This document shows, piece by piece, positions 7,872 through 15,597 of a stretch of 36,755 nucleotides of DNA (positions are counted from its first letter, which is position 1; each line of letters opens with the position of its first letter). This stretch comes from SAT2750 sp964476375 (lineage in GTDB: Bacteria; Planctomycetota; Planctomycetia; Pirellulales; Pirellulaceae). A program made the position numbers and the translations under genes. The DNA lies in the NCBI GenBank assembly GCA_964476375.1, contig CAYYZW010000013.1, forward strand, positions 1 through 36,755. Reading direction: 5' to 3'. The notes below the pieces were generated by a model, which made no database searches, was not told the DNA's origin, and was given only the letters and a program-made list of their open reading frames with translations.

Positions 7872-8744
7872 ATGAAGATGTACAAGTCATTCATAGTGAT
7901 TGGTGTTGCCGCACTGGCAATGCTGTTTGCTGACTCGGATCTGGTGGGTCAACAGCAGCAGCCCGGACAGCGCCAGGGTGGACAGCGCCAGGGTGGACAG
8001 CGTCAGGGTGGCCAGCGTCAGGGTGGACAGCGTCCTGGTGGATTTGGTGGTGGTCAGCCGGTCAATGCGACCGCGCTGGTTGATATCAAAGAAGTTCGTA
8101 CAGAGATCGAAATGCTCGATTCCCAGTACGAGGAACTCAAGGCTGCCCTGACCAAGATCCGGGACGATGCCCGCGCCCAGCAGGGTGAGCGGCCGAACTT
8201 CCGTGAACTTGACCAGGAAGCACGGGAGAAGTTGATTCAGGAGTTCCGTGATCGGGCGGAAAAGCAACGCAAGTCGGTCGATGCCAAGGTGAAGGAGATT
8301 CTTCTTCCTCACCAGTCCGAACGGCTTGATGAAATTGCACTGCAGGTCGAGGGAATCCGGGCGCTGTTGCGAGATGCGATCGCCAAGGAACTGAAGATCA
8401 CGGCAGAGCAGAAGGAAAAGATGCAAAAGGTGCAGTCGGATTCTCGTGAGAAGATGCAGGCGCAGATCCGTGAGATTTTCCAGAGTGGTGATCGTGAGAA
8501 GATCCGTGAGGTCTTCACACAGATGCAGCAGCAGACCGAGAAGGACATTCTTGCTGTCCTGACCGAGTCCCAGAAAACGCAGTTCACCAAGATGAAGGGC
8601 AAGGAATTCAAGTTGCCCGAGGGTGCACTACGTGGTGGTCGTGGTCAGGGTGGTCAGCGAGGCGGCGGCCAGCGTCCTGGTGGCCAGCGTCCTGGTGGCG
8701 GTAATAATGGTGGACAGCGTCCGCCGGCGCGTCCCAGTACCTGA
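7872..8744 (+). CDS. Secreted Gln/Gly/Arg-repeat protein with charged helical middle
   Basis: A 290-residue exported protein. Residues 1-26 form a signal peptide (MKMYKSF, then a hydrophobic run ending near VGQ). Next comes a low-complexity stretch of about 35 residues made of five QRQGG/QRPGG-type pentads. The middle, roughly 60-250, is highly charged and predicted mainly helical, with many E/K/R/Q residues and repeated REKIRE/REKMQ-like words, resembling periplasmic Spy/LTXXQ-type or coiled-coil proteins. The tail is again Gly/Gln/Arg/Pro rich (QRPGGQRPGG). The ATG at 7872 follows a GAAGGAA ribosome binding site. A strong terminator follows. Function unknown; the basic, Gly-rich ends suggest binding to polyanions or polymers (speculation). 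Confidence 0.84.
   Translation: MKMYKSFIVIGVAALAMLFADSDLVGQQQQPGQRQGGQRQGGQRQGGQRQGGQRPGGFGGGQPVNATALVDIKEVRTEIEMLDSQYEELKAALTKIRDDARAQQGERPNFRELDQEAREKLIQEFRDRAEKQRKSVDAKVKEILLPHQSERLDEIALQVEGIRALLRDAIAKELKITAEQKEKMQKVQSDSREKMQAQIREIFQSGDREKIREVFTQMQQQTEKDILAVLTESQKTQFTKMKGKEFKLPEGALRGGRGQGGQRGGGQRPGGQRPGGGNNGGQRPPARPST
7965..8039 (+). repeat. Five tandem 15-bp repeats (coding QRQGG/QRPGG)
   Basis: Five head-to-tail copies of 15 bp, consensus GGACAGCGYCAGGGT, lie at 7965-7979, 7980-7994, 7995-8009, 8010-8024 and 8025-8039. Copies 1 and 2 are identical; the others differ at one to three positions. They encode five-residue units inside the secreted protein and keep the frame, so copy number can change by slippage without breaking the gene. 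A related, less regular block lies near 8631-8701 at the gene's 3' end. Confidence 0.95.
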
Positions 8745-8780
8745 TCGGCCCCCTTTCTGAAAAGGGATACCAATAATGAA

Positions 8781-8817
8781 CCCGGTGGTTGCCAGCTGGC
8801 GACCGCCGGGTTTTTTT
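8781..8817 (+). terminator. Strong rho-independent terminator
   Basis: A hairpin of about 13 base pairs (8781-8793 with 8798-8810, two G-T wobbles) closes a four-base AGCT loop and is followed directly by seven T (8811-8817). It lies 36 bases after the stop of the repeat-protein gene, so it separates that gene from the sulfatase. Confidence 0.9.
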
Positions 8818-8875
8818 ATATATACTGCCGGTGCCGTTCTATTTCATCCATTCTCTTTTGACTATCGAGAGTCGT

Positions 8876-10615
8876 ATGCGCCACGCTTCCATCACCACCC
8901 TGGTCACTCTTTTCCTCTCCATCATCCTGCTGCCGACAGCCGCGGATGCTGCCAGCCGACAGCCTAACGTGGTCCTGGTCATCACGGATGACCAGGGGTA
9001 TGGGGACCTTGGTGCACACGGCAACTCGATGATCAAGACACCTCACATGGATGAACTTTATAGCCAGAGCGCACGGCTGGTGAATTTCCATGTCGATCCC
9101 ACCTGTTCACCAACTCGATCGGCCTTGATGAGTGGGCGTTATTCCACTCGAACCGGCGTCTGGCATACGATCATGGGCCGATCCCTGATGAGTCCCGATG
9201 AGCTGACAATGGCCGAGGTGTTTGCCGCGGCTGGCTACCGAACGGGTGCCTTTGGGAAATGGCACCTGGGAGACAACTACCCGCTGAGAGCACAGAACCA
9301 GGGTTTCCAGGATGTTTTCATGCATGGAGGTGGAGGTGTCGGCCAGGGGCCTGACTACTGGGGCAACAAGTATTTTGATGACACCTACTTTCGCATGGGT
9401 GTTCCTGAAAAGGTGGAGGGGTATTGTACGGATGTTTGGTTCACCGATGCCCTTCGCTTCATCGAGGAGAACCGGAGCCGTCCATTCTTTGCCTATATCT
9501 CCACCAACGCCCCCCATGGCCCATACCTGGTGGACGAAAAATATGCCACGCCATACCTGGACCAGGGCGTCCCGGCGACGATGTCCAATTTCTACGGAAT
9601 GATTACCAATATCGATGAGAACCTCGGCCGCCTGCGGGAGAGGCTCAGGGAACTCGGCCTGGAGAAAAACACGATCCTGGTATTCATGACGGACAATGGT
9701 TCCGCTGCCGGCTGGCGTGTTCCGGCCAACGCGAAGGGACAATGGCGAGGTTTTAATGCGGGCATGCGTGGTGGGAAGGGATCGGAATATGACGGTGGCC
9801 ACCGTGTCCCCTTCTTCATTCATTGGCCGGATGGTGGCCTGAATACCGGCAGCAATGTCAACCAGCTTTCTGCCCATGTGGACGTGCTGCCAACCCTGGC
9901 GGATCTCTGCCGCATCAGGGACCCCGGTTCGAAAACACGCGACGGTACCAGCCTCGTGAAGCCACTGTACGGGAACCAGAAGGTCCTGCGGGATCGCACG
10001 CTGCTGGTGCATTCCCAGCGGATCCCTTACCCGGAAAAATGGCGAAAAAGCTCGGTCATGACGGAACGCTGGAGGTTGGTGAACGGCAAGGAGCTTTACG
10101 ATATGCAGGTGGATCCGGGACAGAAGTCCGATATCGCCGGGGATCATCCAGCCGTTCTGGAAAGCCTGCGTGGCCAGTACGATGACTGGTGGAAAAGCCT
10201 GTCGGCCACATTTGATGACTTTGTCCGAATTGGTATCGGTTCTGATGCCGAACCGGAAACGCTGCTGCACTGCCATGACTGGCACCCGACATCAGGAGGA
10301 AACTCCCCCTGGCACCAGAACCATGTTCGTAGTGGATTCATGGGGAACGGCTACTGGCAACTCAATGTAGAGCAGGCAGGGAGCTATGAAATAACATTAC
10401 GTCGCTGGCCGGCACAACTGGACCAGTCGATCGAAGCGACTGCAGCCAGGATCCAGGTGGGGGCGCAGACGGCAGGGAAAGACCTGGATGCCGAGGCAAC
10501 GCATGCTAGTTTTACACTTGATTTGCCGGCTGGCCCGACCCGGCTGCAGGGTTGGCTGACCTTGCCTGACGGAAAGGAACGTGGGGCCTACTTCGTTTCC
10601 ATCCGGCGGCTCTAG
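8876..10615 (+). CDS. Secreted type I sulfatase (formylglycine-dependent)
   Basis: A 579-residue sulfatase. A signal peptide (about 1-26, ending TAADAA) precedes NVVLVITDDQGYGDLG, whose Asp38/Asp39 are metal ligands. The formylglycine motif is Cys77-x-Pro79-x-Arg81 in CSPTRSALMSGR; GKWHLG supplies the usual Lys/His, and LVFMTDNGS the later Asp-Asn. A C-terminal extension of about 130 residues after the sulfatase core (starting near FVRIGIG) resembles an added beta-rich domain. I start at ATG 8876, not at 8789, because 8789 lies inside the terminator hairpin and 8876 gives the signal peptide. It would remove sulfate esters from polysaccharides outside the cytoplasm; substrate unknown. The neighbouring fucose-type operon makes sulfated fucans a reasonable guess. 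Confidence 0.92.
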   Translation: MRHASITTLVTLFLSIILLPTAADAASRQPNVVLVITDDQGYGDLGAHGNSMIKTPHMDELYSQSARLVNFHVDPTCSPTRSALMSGRYSTRTGVWHTIMGRSLMSPDELTMAEVFAAAGYRTGAFGKWHLGDNYPLRAQNQGFQDVFMHGGGGVGQGPDYWGNKYFDDTYFRMGVPEKVEGYCTDVWFTDALRFIEENRSRPFFAYISTNAPHGPYLVDEKYATPYLDQGVPATMSNFYGMITNIDENLGRLRERLRELGLEKNTILVFMTDNGSAAGWRVPANAKGQWRGFNAGMRGGKGSEYDGGHRVPFFIHWPDGGLNTGSNVNQLSAHVDVLPTLADLCRIRDPGSKTRDGTSLVKPLYGNQKVLRDRTLLVHSQRIPYPEKWRKSSVMTERWRLVNGKELYDMQVDPGQKSDIAGDHPAVLESLRGQYDDWWKSLSATFDDFVRIGIGSDAEPETLLHCHDWHPTSGGNSPWHQNHVRSGFMGNGYWQLNVEQAGSYEITLRRWPAQLDQSIEATAARIQVGAQTAGKDLDAEATHASFTLDLPAGPTRLQGWLTLPDGKERGAYFVSIRRL

Positions 10616-10651
10616 ATTCGCCACCGACGTTCTCGACAGGCCGGGGGTGAT

Positions 10652-10669
10652 GACGGTTTTTCCGTCTTT
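10652..10669 (+). terminator. Possible weak terminator after sulfatase
   Basis: A five-base-pair hairpin, GACGG (10652-10656) with CCGTC (10662-10666), loop of five T, is followed by only three T. It lies 36 bases after the sulfatase stop. The stem is short, so this is only suggestive. Confidence 0.25.
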
Positions 10670-10837
10670 ATGGCTACGAATCCCTCAAAACTTGGTTATC
10701 TTGACTATTCAACGGCTGTCGTTGATGAAATCAGGCGAACTGGTGGATTATTCTGGATGAAACAGATACGGGCAGGGATGCCGTTTCTTTTAATTTTTCA
10801 TAACGAGTTAGCGACCCACCCTGGAGGTTGGTGAACG

Positions 10838-13714
10838 ATGAAACGATTTCTCTTGATGACGCTCACCCTGGCACTGGCATCGATTTTCTCCCTGACTGCA
10901 GTGACAGCCCAGGAAGCGGCTCCTGCGGCACCCAAGCCTGCGCCGCCAAAACCGGATTTCCCACCCCACAGCCAGGTTCTGGCCGATTTTGAAAAAGTGG
11001 TATCGACCGCCGACGGCGCCAGGAGCATGTACACGCTCTGGACCCGCAAGAAAGACCACCAGGTCTATGCCGAGTTGCCATCGAGTTTCGCCAGCCGACG
11101 CTACTTTTTCGCCCTCACGGTTGCCAGTGGTGATCGGTTTGCTGGTCTTCAGTCGGGAGACAGGTACGTCTACTGGCGGCGATATAACAAGCAACTGGCA
11201 CTGATTTCTCCCAACATGAGTATCCGCTCCACGGGGGATCCGGAATCCCTTTCCTCGGTGCGTCGTCTCTTCACCGACACCGTGTTGCTTACCATGCCGA
11301 TCGTTGCGATCGGCCCGGGAGGAGGTCCGATCATTGACCTGGATTCGCTGCTGGTCGGCAAGGCATCCAAGTTTTTTGGATCCAGCGTCGTCAACAGGGA
11401 ACTGAGCTCGGTGCAGTCGATCGCGACGCTGAAGGCGTTCCCGAGCAACATCGAGCTGGCCTTTGAAATTCCTACCAGCAAGGGGACGCTGCAGACACTG
11501 CATTACTCGATCAGTGACATTCCCACCAAGTCAGCCTACAAGCCAAGGTCTGCCGATGAACGGATCGGTTATTTCACCACGTCCTATAGTGACCTGGGAA
11601 AGTACTCCGATGACGATACCCGGATCCGGTATATCAACCGATGGCACCTGGAAAAACGCGATCCGAATCTCAAGGTGAGTCCTCCCAAGAACCCGATTGT
11701 CTTTTATATCGAACATACCACGCCGGTTCGTTACCGCCGCTGGGTTCGAGAGGGTGTGCTGGCCTGGAACCTGGCTTTTGAAAAGGTCGGCCTGTCCAAT
11801 GCGATTGAAGTCTACTACCAGGACAAGGCGACCGGGGCGCATATGGACAAGGACCCCGAGGATGTCCGCTACAACTTTGTTCGCTGGCTGAACAATGATA
11901 TGGGAACAGCGATTGGACCAAGCCGGGTGAACCCCCAGACCGGGCAGATCCTGGATGCGGATATCGTGCTGACTGATGGCTGGATCCGGCATTTCCGTTT
12001 CCAGTTTGAGGACATCATGCCAAGGCTGGCAATGGAAGGCTTCAGTGCCGAAACGCTGGCCTGGTTGTCCTATCACCCCCAGTGGGACCCCCGTTACCTG
12101 TTTGCCGTTCCCTCGCAACGCAATTACATGCGACACCAGTTAATGGAGATGCAGGGCCGACCGTATGGCGGGCACCCTCTTGCCCGGGTCGACAACACGC
12201 TGCTGGGCGACGATGAATATGACGGACTGGTGGGTCGGGTCAGCCAGGTGAACGGAAACTGCGCGGCCGCCACCGGCATGGCCTTTGACCTGGCCGTGAT
12301 GCGGATGATGCTTGTCATGCAGCAGTCTGCTGCTGCGGACGATGAAAAGAAAGAGGGTGAGAACGCGGACGAGAAAAAAGAGGAAAAGAGCGAGGAGAGC
12401 ATTCTCGACGGAATGCCGGAATCCTTTATTGGCCCGCTGCTGTCTGATCTTGTTTCGCATGAAGTCGGCCACACGCTGGGCCTGCGGCATAACTTCAAGG
12501 GATCGAGCATCTACTCGCTGGATCAGATCAATAGTGAAGAAGTCAAGGGAAAGAAGGCTTTCTCCGGATCGGTAATGGATTACACCCCGGTCAACTTTCG
12601 TGTGGAAAGCGGCCAAGTGCAGGGAGATTACTCGATCATCGGTCTTGGCCCGTATGATTACTGGGCAATTGAATACGGTTACAGCCTGGCAACGGACTTG
12701 AAACCAATCCTCGCCAGGGTCTCTGAACCGGAACTCCAGTACGCCACAGATGAGGATACCGGAGGGCCGGACCCGCTGGCACGACGATATGATCTCTCCA
12801 GCAACCCGCTCGACTACGCCCAGGAACAGATGCGTCTGGCCAGGTATCATCGTGGTCGTATCCTGGAACATTTCGTGAAAGAAGGTGATAGCTGGTCCAA
12901 GTCCCGACGAGGGTATGAACTGACGCTCAGCATGCAGATCCGGTCCCTGAGCATGATGGCCAACTGGATTGGTGGTGTTCATATCGTGCGGGACAAGAAG
13001 GGGGACATGGGAGACCGGGCGCCGCTGGAAGTTGTCCCTGTTGAGAGGCAAAGAGCAGCACTTGATTTTGTCCTCAAGAACAGCTTCCATGACGATGTTT
13101 TTGGTCTCTCCACGGAACTGTTGCAGCGAATGACAAAGGATAAATGGACCGATGGTGGGATCCAGTCGGCACTTGGCGAACCGGCATGGCCGATCCATGA
13201 CAAGATCATGGGGGTGCAGTCGTCGGTGCTCACGATGCTGATGAACCCAACCACGTTACGGCATATCTACGACAATGAGTTCCGGATTCCCCAGGACCAG
13301 GATATCGTGACGTTGCCGGAGATCCTGGATACGGTGAGCGGGGAAGTCTGGAACGAGCTGGAGCAGGTCCCGGAGAATGCACACACCGCGAGGATGCCTG
13401 CGATCAGTAGCCTGCGGCGCAACCTGCAGCGCGAACACATTAACCGCCTGGTGGATTTGAGTCTTCCAGGCGCAGGGACCAGTTCGGCCTACAAGCCAAT
13501 CAGTAATCTGGCGCGATTGCAGCTGCGGCAGATCCAGGAGAAAGCAGCAGCCTTTATCGAACAGGCCGGGGACAAGCTGGATCCCTATAGCAAGGCCCAC
13601 CTTTCGGACCTGGAAACGCAGATCAACAAGGCGCTGGATGCCGAGTATATCTACAACGCCGACAAGATCGGTCGTGAGAGCAACGGTAGCCGGGCTCCTG
13701 CCATCCAGCCGTAA
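10838..13714 (+). CDS. Secreted zinc metalloprotease, DUF5117/DUF4953-type metzincin-like
   Basis: A 958-residue exported protein with a signal peptide (1-24, ending VTAQ) and a short Ala/Pro/Lys linker. It has the layout of DUF5118-DUF5117-DUF4953 proteins. The metzincin zinc motif HExxHxxGxxH is complete at residues 541-551 (HEVGHTLGLRH), and a Met-turn-like SVMDYTP follows about 30 residues later. The segment WNLAFEKVGL before the catalytic domain is also typical. An acidic/Lys-rich, low-complexity insert (about 500-525) sits just before the catalytic helix and is probably a surface loop. ATG 10838 is preceded by a clear GGAGG ten bases upstream. Predicted to cleave proteins or peptides in the periplasm or outside; natural substrates of this family are not known to me. 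Confidence 0.88.
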   Translation: MKRFLLMTLTLALASIFSLTAVTAQEAAPAAPKPAPPKPDFPPHSQVLADFEKVVSTADGARSMYTLWTRKKDHQVYAELPSSFASRRYFFALTVASGDRFAGLQSGDRYVYWRRYNKQLALISPNMSIRSTGDPESLSSVRRLFTDTVLLTMPIVAIGPGGGPIIDLDSLLVGKASKFFGSSVVNRELSSVQSIATLKAFPSNIELAFEIPTSKGTLQTLHYSISDIPTKSAYKPRSADERIGYFTTSYSDLGKYSDDDTRIRYINRWHLEKRDPNLKVSPPKNPIVFYIEHTTPVRYRRWVREGVLAWNLAFEKVGLSNAIEVYYQDKATGAHMDKDPEDVRYNFVRWLNNDMGTAIGPSRVNPQTGQILDADIVLTDGWIRHFRFQFEDIMPRLAMEGFSAETLAWLSYHPQWDPRYLFAVPSQRNYMRHQLMEMQGRPYGGHPLARVDNTLLGDDEYDGLVGRVSQVNGNCAAATGMAFDLAVMRMMLVMQQSAAADDEKKEGENADEKKEEKSEESILDGMPESFIGPLLSDLVSHEVGHTLGLRHNFKGSSIYSLDQINSEEVKGKKAFSGSVMDYTPVNFRVESGQVQGDYSIIGLGPYDYWAIEYGYSLATDLKPILARVSEPELQYATDEDTGGPDPLARRYDLSSNPLDYAQEQMRLARYHRGRILEHFVKEGDSWSKSRRGYELTLSMQIRSLSMMANWIGGVHIVRDKKGDMGDRAPLEVVPVERQRAALDFVLKNSFHDDVFGLSTELLQRMTKDKWTDGGIQSALGEPAWPIHDKIMGVQSSVLTMLMNPTTLRHIYDNEFRIPQDQDIVTLPEILDTVSGEVWNELEQVPENAHTARMPAISSLRRNLQREHINRLVDLSLPGAGTSSAYKPISNLARLQLRQIQEKAAAFIEQAGDKLDPYSKAHLSDLETQINKALDAEYIYNADKIGRESNGSRAPAIQP

Positions 13715-13736
13715 CCGGGATCGTGACAGATCGTGT

Positions 13737-13753
13737 GCCAGGTCACGCCTGGC
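13737..13753. repeat. Perfect inverted repeat between convergent genes
   Basis: GCCAGG (13737-13742) and CCTGGC (13748-13753) form a perfect six-base stem with a five-base loop in the 39-base gap between the protease gene (+) and the sigma factor gene (-). No T run follows on either strand, so it may be a weak two-way terminator or an RNA 3'-end stabiliser, or chance. Confidence 0.4.
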
Positions 13754-14536
13754 TTAGGCGGCGAATTCGCGGCGGCGATACTGCAGTTGTTGCTGGAGCC
13801 GCTGGACAAGGCCGCTGTGCATCTGGCTGACACGGCTTTCACTCAGGTCGAGCGTGGTGCCGATCTCTTTCATCGTCAGTTCCTCGTAATAATAGAGGAT
13901 GATGATCAGCCGCTCATTGCGATTGAGCCCCTTGGTGACCAGTCGCAGGAGGTCATACTTCTGGCCTCGCCGCGTGGGATCTTCACCTTTCTTGTCATCC
14001 AGGATATCGATCTCGCTGATGTCCTTCTCGCTGTCTGTCTGGTACCACTTCTTGTTAAGACTGATCAGGTTAACCGCATTGGCATCCCGTATCATCTTTT
14101 CCAGCTCCGGAACCGTGAGTTCCATGTGTTCGGCCAGTTCGATTTCTGTTGGGGAACGACCGAGGCGGTCTTCCATGCGCTTGGTCGCATCGTTGAGCTT
14201 GGTCGCCTTGGAGCGGACAAGCCGTGGAACCCAGTCCATGCTGCGCAGTTCATCCAGCATCGCACCCCGGATTCGAGGCACACAGTACGTCTCGAACTTG
14301 ACCCCTCGTGAAAGGTCAAAGGCCTTGATGGCATCAATAAGACCGAAGATGCCGGCAGAAATAAGATCGTCCAGTTCTACCCCGTCAGGAAGGCGGGCCC
14401 AGACGCGTTCGGCGTGGTATTTCACCAGGGGAACATAATTTTCCATGAGCGCGTTGCGGACTTTTAATGTTGGCTTGGCCTTGTAGCCTGTCCAGACTTT
14501 CAAGATCTCGGCCTTCTTCTTTTCACTTATCGCCAT
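13754..14536 (-). CDS. RNA polymerase sigma factor, FliA/WhiG (sigma-28) type
   Basis: A 260-residue group 3 sigma factor. Region 2 is visible as NYVPLVKYHAERVWARLP, LDDLISAGIFGLIDAI and FETYCVPRIRGAMLDELRSMDWVPR, diagnostic of FliA/WhiG/SigD. Region 3 follows (RLGRSPTEIELAEHM), then region 4 (LNRNERLIIILYYYEELTMKEIGTTLDLSESRVSQMHS). The chosen ATG 14536 has GGAG about nine bases upstream; the longer frame to 14701 lacks sigma similarity. It directs RNA polymerase to an alternative promoter set, often motility or stress genes, but no flagellar gene and no obvious anti-sigma gene is in the window. A 228-base upstream region separates it from the MBL-fold gene, so it probably has its own promoter. 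The C-terminus RRREFAA is unusually basic. Confidence 0.93.
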   Translation of the reverse strand: MAISEKKKAEILKVWTGYKAKPTLKVRNALMENYVPLVKYHAERVWARLPDGVELDDLISAGIFGLIDAIKAFDLSRGVKFETYCVPRIRGAMLDELRSMDWVPRLVRSKATKLNDATKRMEDRLGRSPTEIELAEHMELTVPELEKMIRDANAVNLISLNKKWYQTDSEKDISEIDILDDKKGEDPTRRGQKYDLLRLVTKGLNRNERLIIILYYYEELTMKEIGTTLDLSESRVSQMHSGLVQRLQQQLQYRRREFAA

Positions 14537-14764
14537 GCTGGTCTCCGTGTTGGCATTGCCCTGGTCTAATCCACAAAGGGCCTGGCCTGCCCAGGCGCGC
14601 AGGAAAACTACATTTCGCCCAAATCGGTAAACCGGGGGTAGGGAATTGAGTTTTCTTCCGGTTTTTACGTTTTTTCCGCGCAGGATGGTCTGCCTGGGCA
14701 CCTTCGGTGGGAAACCATTCCGAACAGGTAAACAGGGTAAGAACCTGGAGGAAAGCCAGCGGCG

Positions 14765-15532
14765 CTAGATTTCCATCATTTCAGACGTTTCATGACGGGG
14801 TGCGACATGAATAGGAAAGCGTTTTGCAAGGACGTGCTGGTGAGTTTCCAGGGCCTGCTGAGGACTGTTGTTATGTTCCGACAGGTGGACCAGGCAGGCC
14901 CATTGGAGGCGAGGACTGGCTGCATCCTGCAGTAACTGGGCAGCCTCATGATTGGAAATATGTCCCTCCGGACCGCGAATACGTTGCTTTAACCACTCGG
15001 GGTAGAAACTACGGGAGAGCATCCCCGGGTCATAGTTGCTTTCCAGGAGTACCGCGTCGAGGGAGGCGACAATATCTCCCAGGCCGTCGAACAGGTGGCC
15101 CAGGTCAGTGAGAATTCCCAGTCGATGCGTTCCATCATCCAGGACAAAGACAACACCGTCGGCACAGTCATGAGGCGTGGGGAATGTCTCCACGACAAGT
15201 CCGTCAAGCTGGATGGTCTCGCCCGTCCGGTACTGGCGGACATCATGGATGGTGCCCACACGGTAATGGGACCTGGCTGTCTCCAGTGTCTTCTCGGTGA
15301 CATGCACAGGGAGCCCGAACTTGCGGCTAAAGATTCCCATGCCGCCTGCGTGATCCCGATGGTCATGCGTAATCAACAGGGCATCGATCTCTCGAATCGA
15401 ACGGCCGTGCTGGGCAAGTCGGTCCTCCGCCTTCTTGCCACTGATGCCGGCGTCCACCAGCAACTGCATGTTCCCGGCCCGGACGTAAGTACAATTCCCG
15501 TTGCTTCCAGAATTCAAGGAGATGACTTGCAT
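14765..15532 (-). CDS. MBL-fold metallohydrolase, WalJ/YycJ-like
   Basis: A 255-residue metallo-beta-lactamase-fold protein. The opening SLNSGSNGNCTYV and the metal motif THDHRDHAGG (His56, His58, Asp60, His61) match the WalJ/YycJ group. Further ligands are likely in PTPHDCADG and TDLGHL, and LLESNYDPGML and GHISNHEAAQLL are typical of that subfamily. Such proteins are predicted phosphodiesterases/nucleases; the Gram-positive WalJ links to cell division and DNA repair, but the role here is unknown. The frame begins at GTG 15538, but I take ATG 15532 because family members start right there. No signal peptide, so cytoplasmic. Confidence 0.86.
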   Translation of the reverse strand: MQVISLNSGSNGNCTYVRAGNMQLLVDAGISGKKAEDRLAQHGRSIREIDALLITHDHRDHAGGMGIFSRKFGLPVHVTEKTLETARSHYRVGTIHDVRQYRTGETIQLDGLVVETFPTPHDCADGVVFVLDDGTHRLGILTDLGHLFDGLGDIVASLDAVLLESNYDPGMLSRSFYPEWLKQRIRGPEGHISNHEAAQLLQDAASPRLQWACLVHLSEHNNSPQQALETHQHVLAKRFPIHVAPRHETSEMMEI

Positions 15533-15597
15533 ACACACACTTTAACAGTCAGGAGGGGGTGGGGACATGAGCGGTATCGATCCGGCGAGGTAGAGAA

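Noticed and set aside
7965..8039. Short regular repeats considered as a CRISPR-like array
   Set aside because: Units are 15 bp with no spacers and stay in the reading frame of a secreted protein.
8789..8875. Upstream ATG for the sulfatase
   Set aside because: It lies within the terminator hairpin and would put 29 residues before the signal peptide.
9107..10285. Minus strand frame of 392 codons inside the sulfatase
   Set aside because: Fully antisense to a sulfatase with complete motifs; no domain, no ribosome binding site, unusual composition.
12140..13198. Minus strand frame of 352 codons inside the metalloprotease
   Set aside because: Antisense shadow of a gene with a clear HExxHxxGxxH motif; no protein family recognisable.
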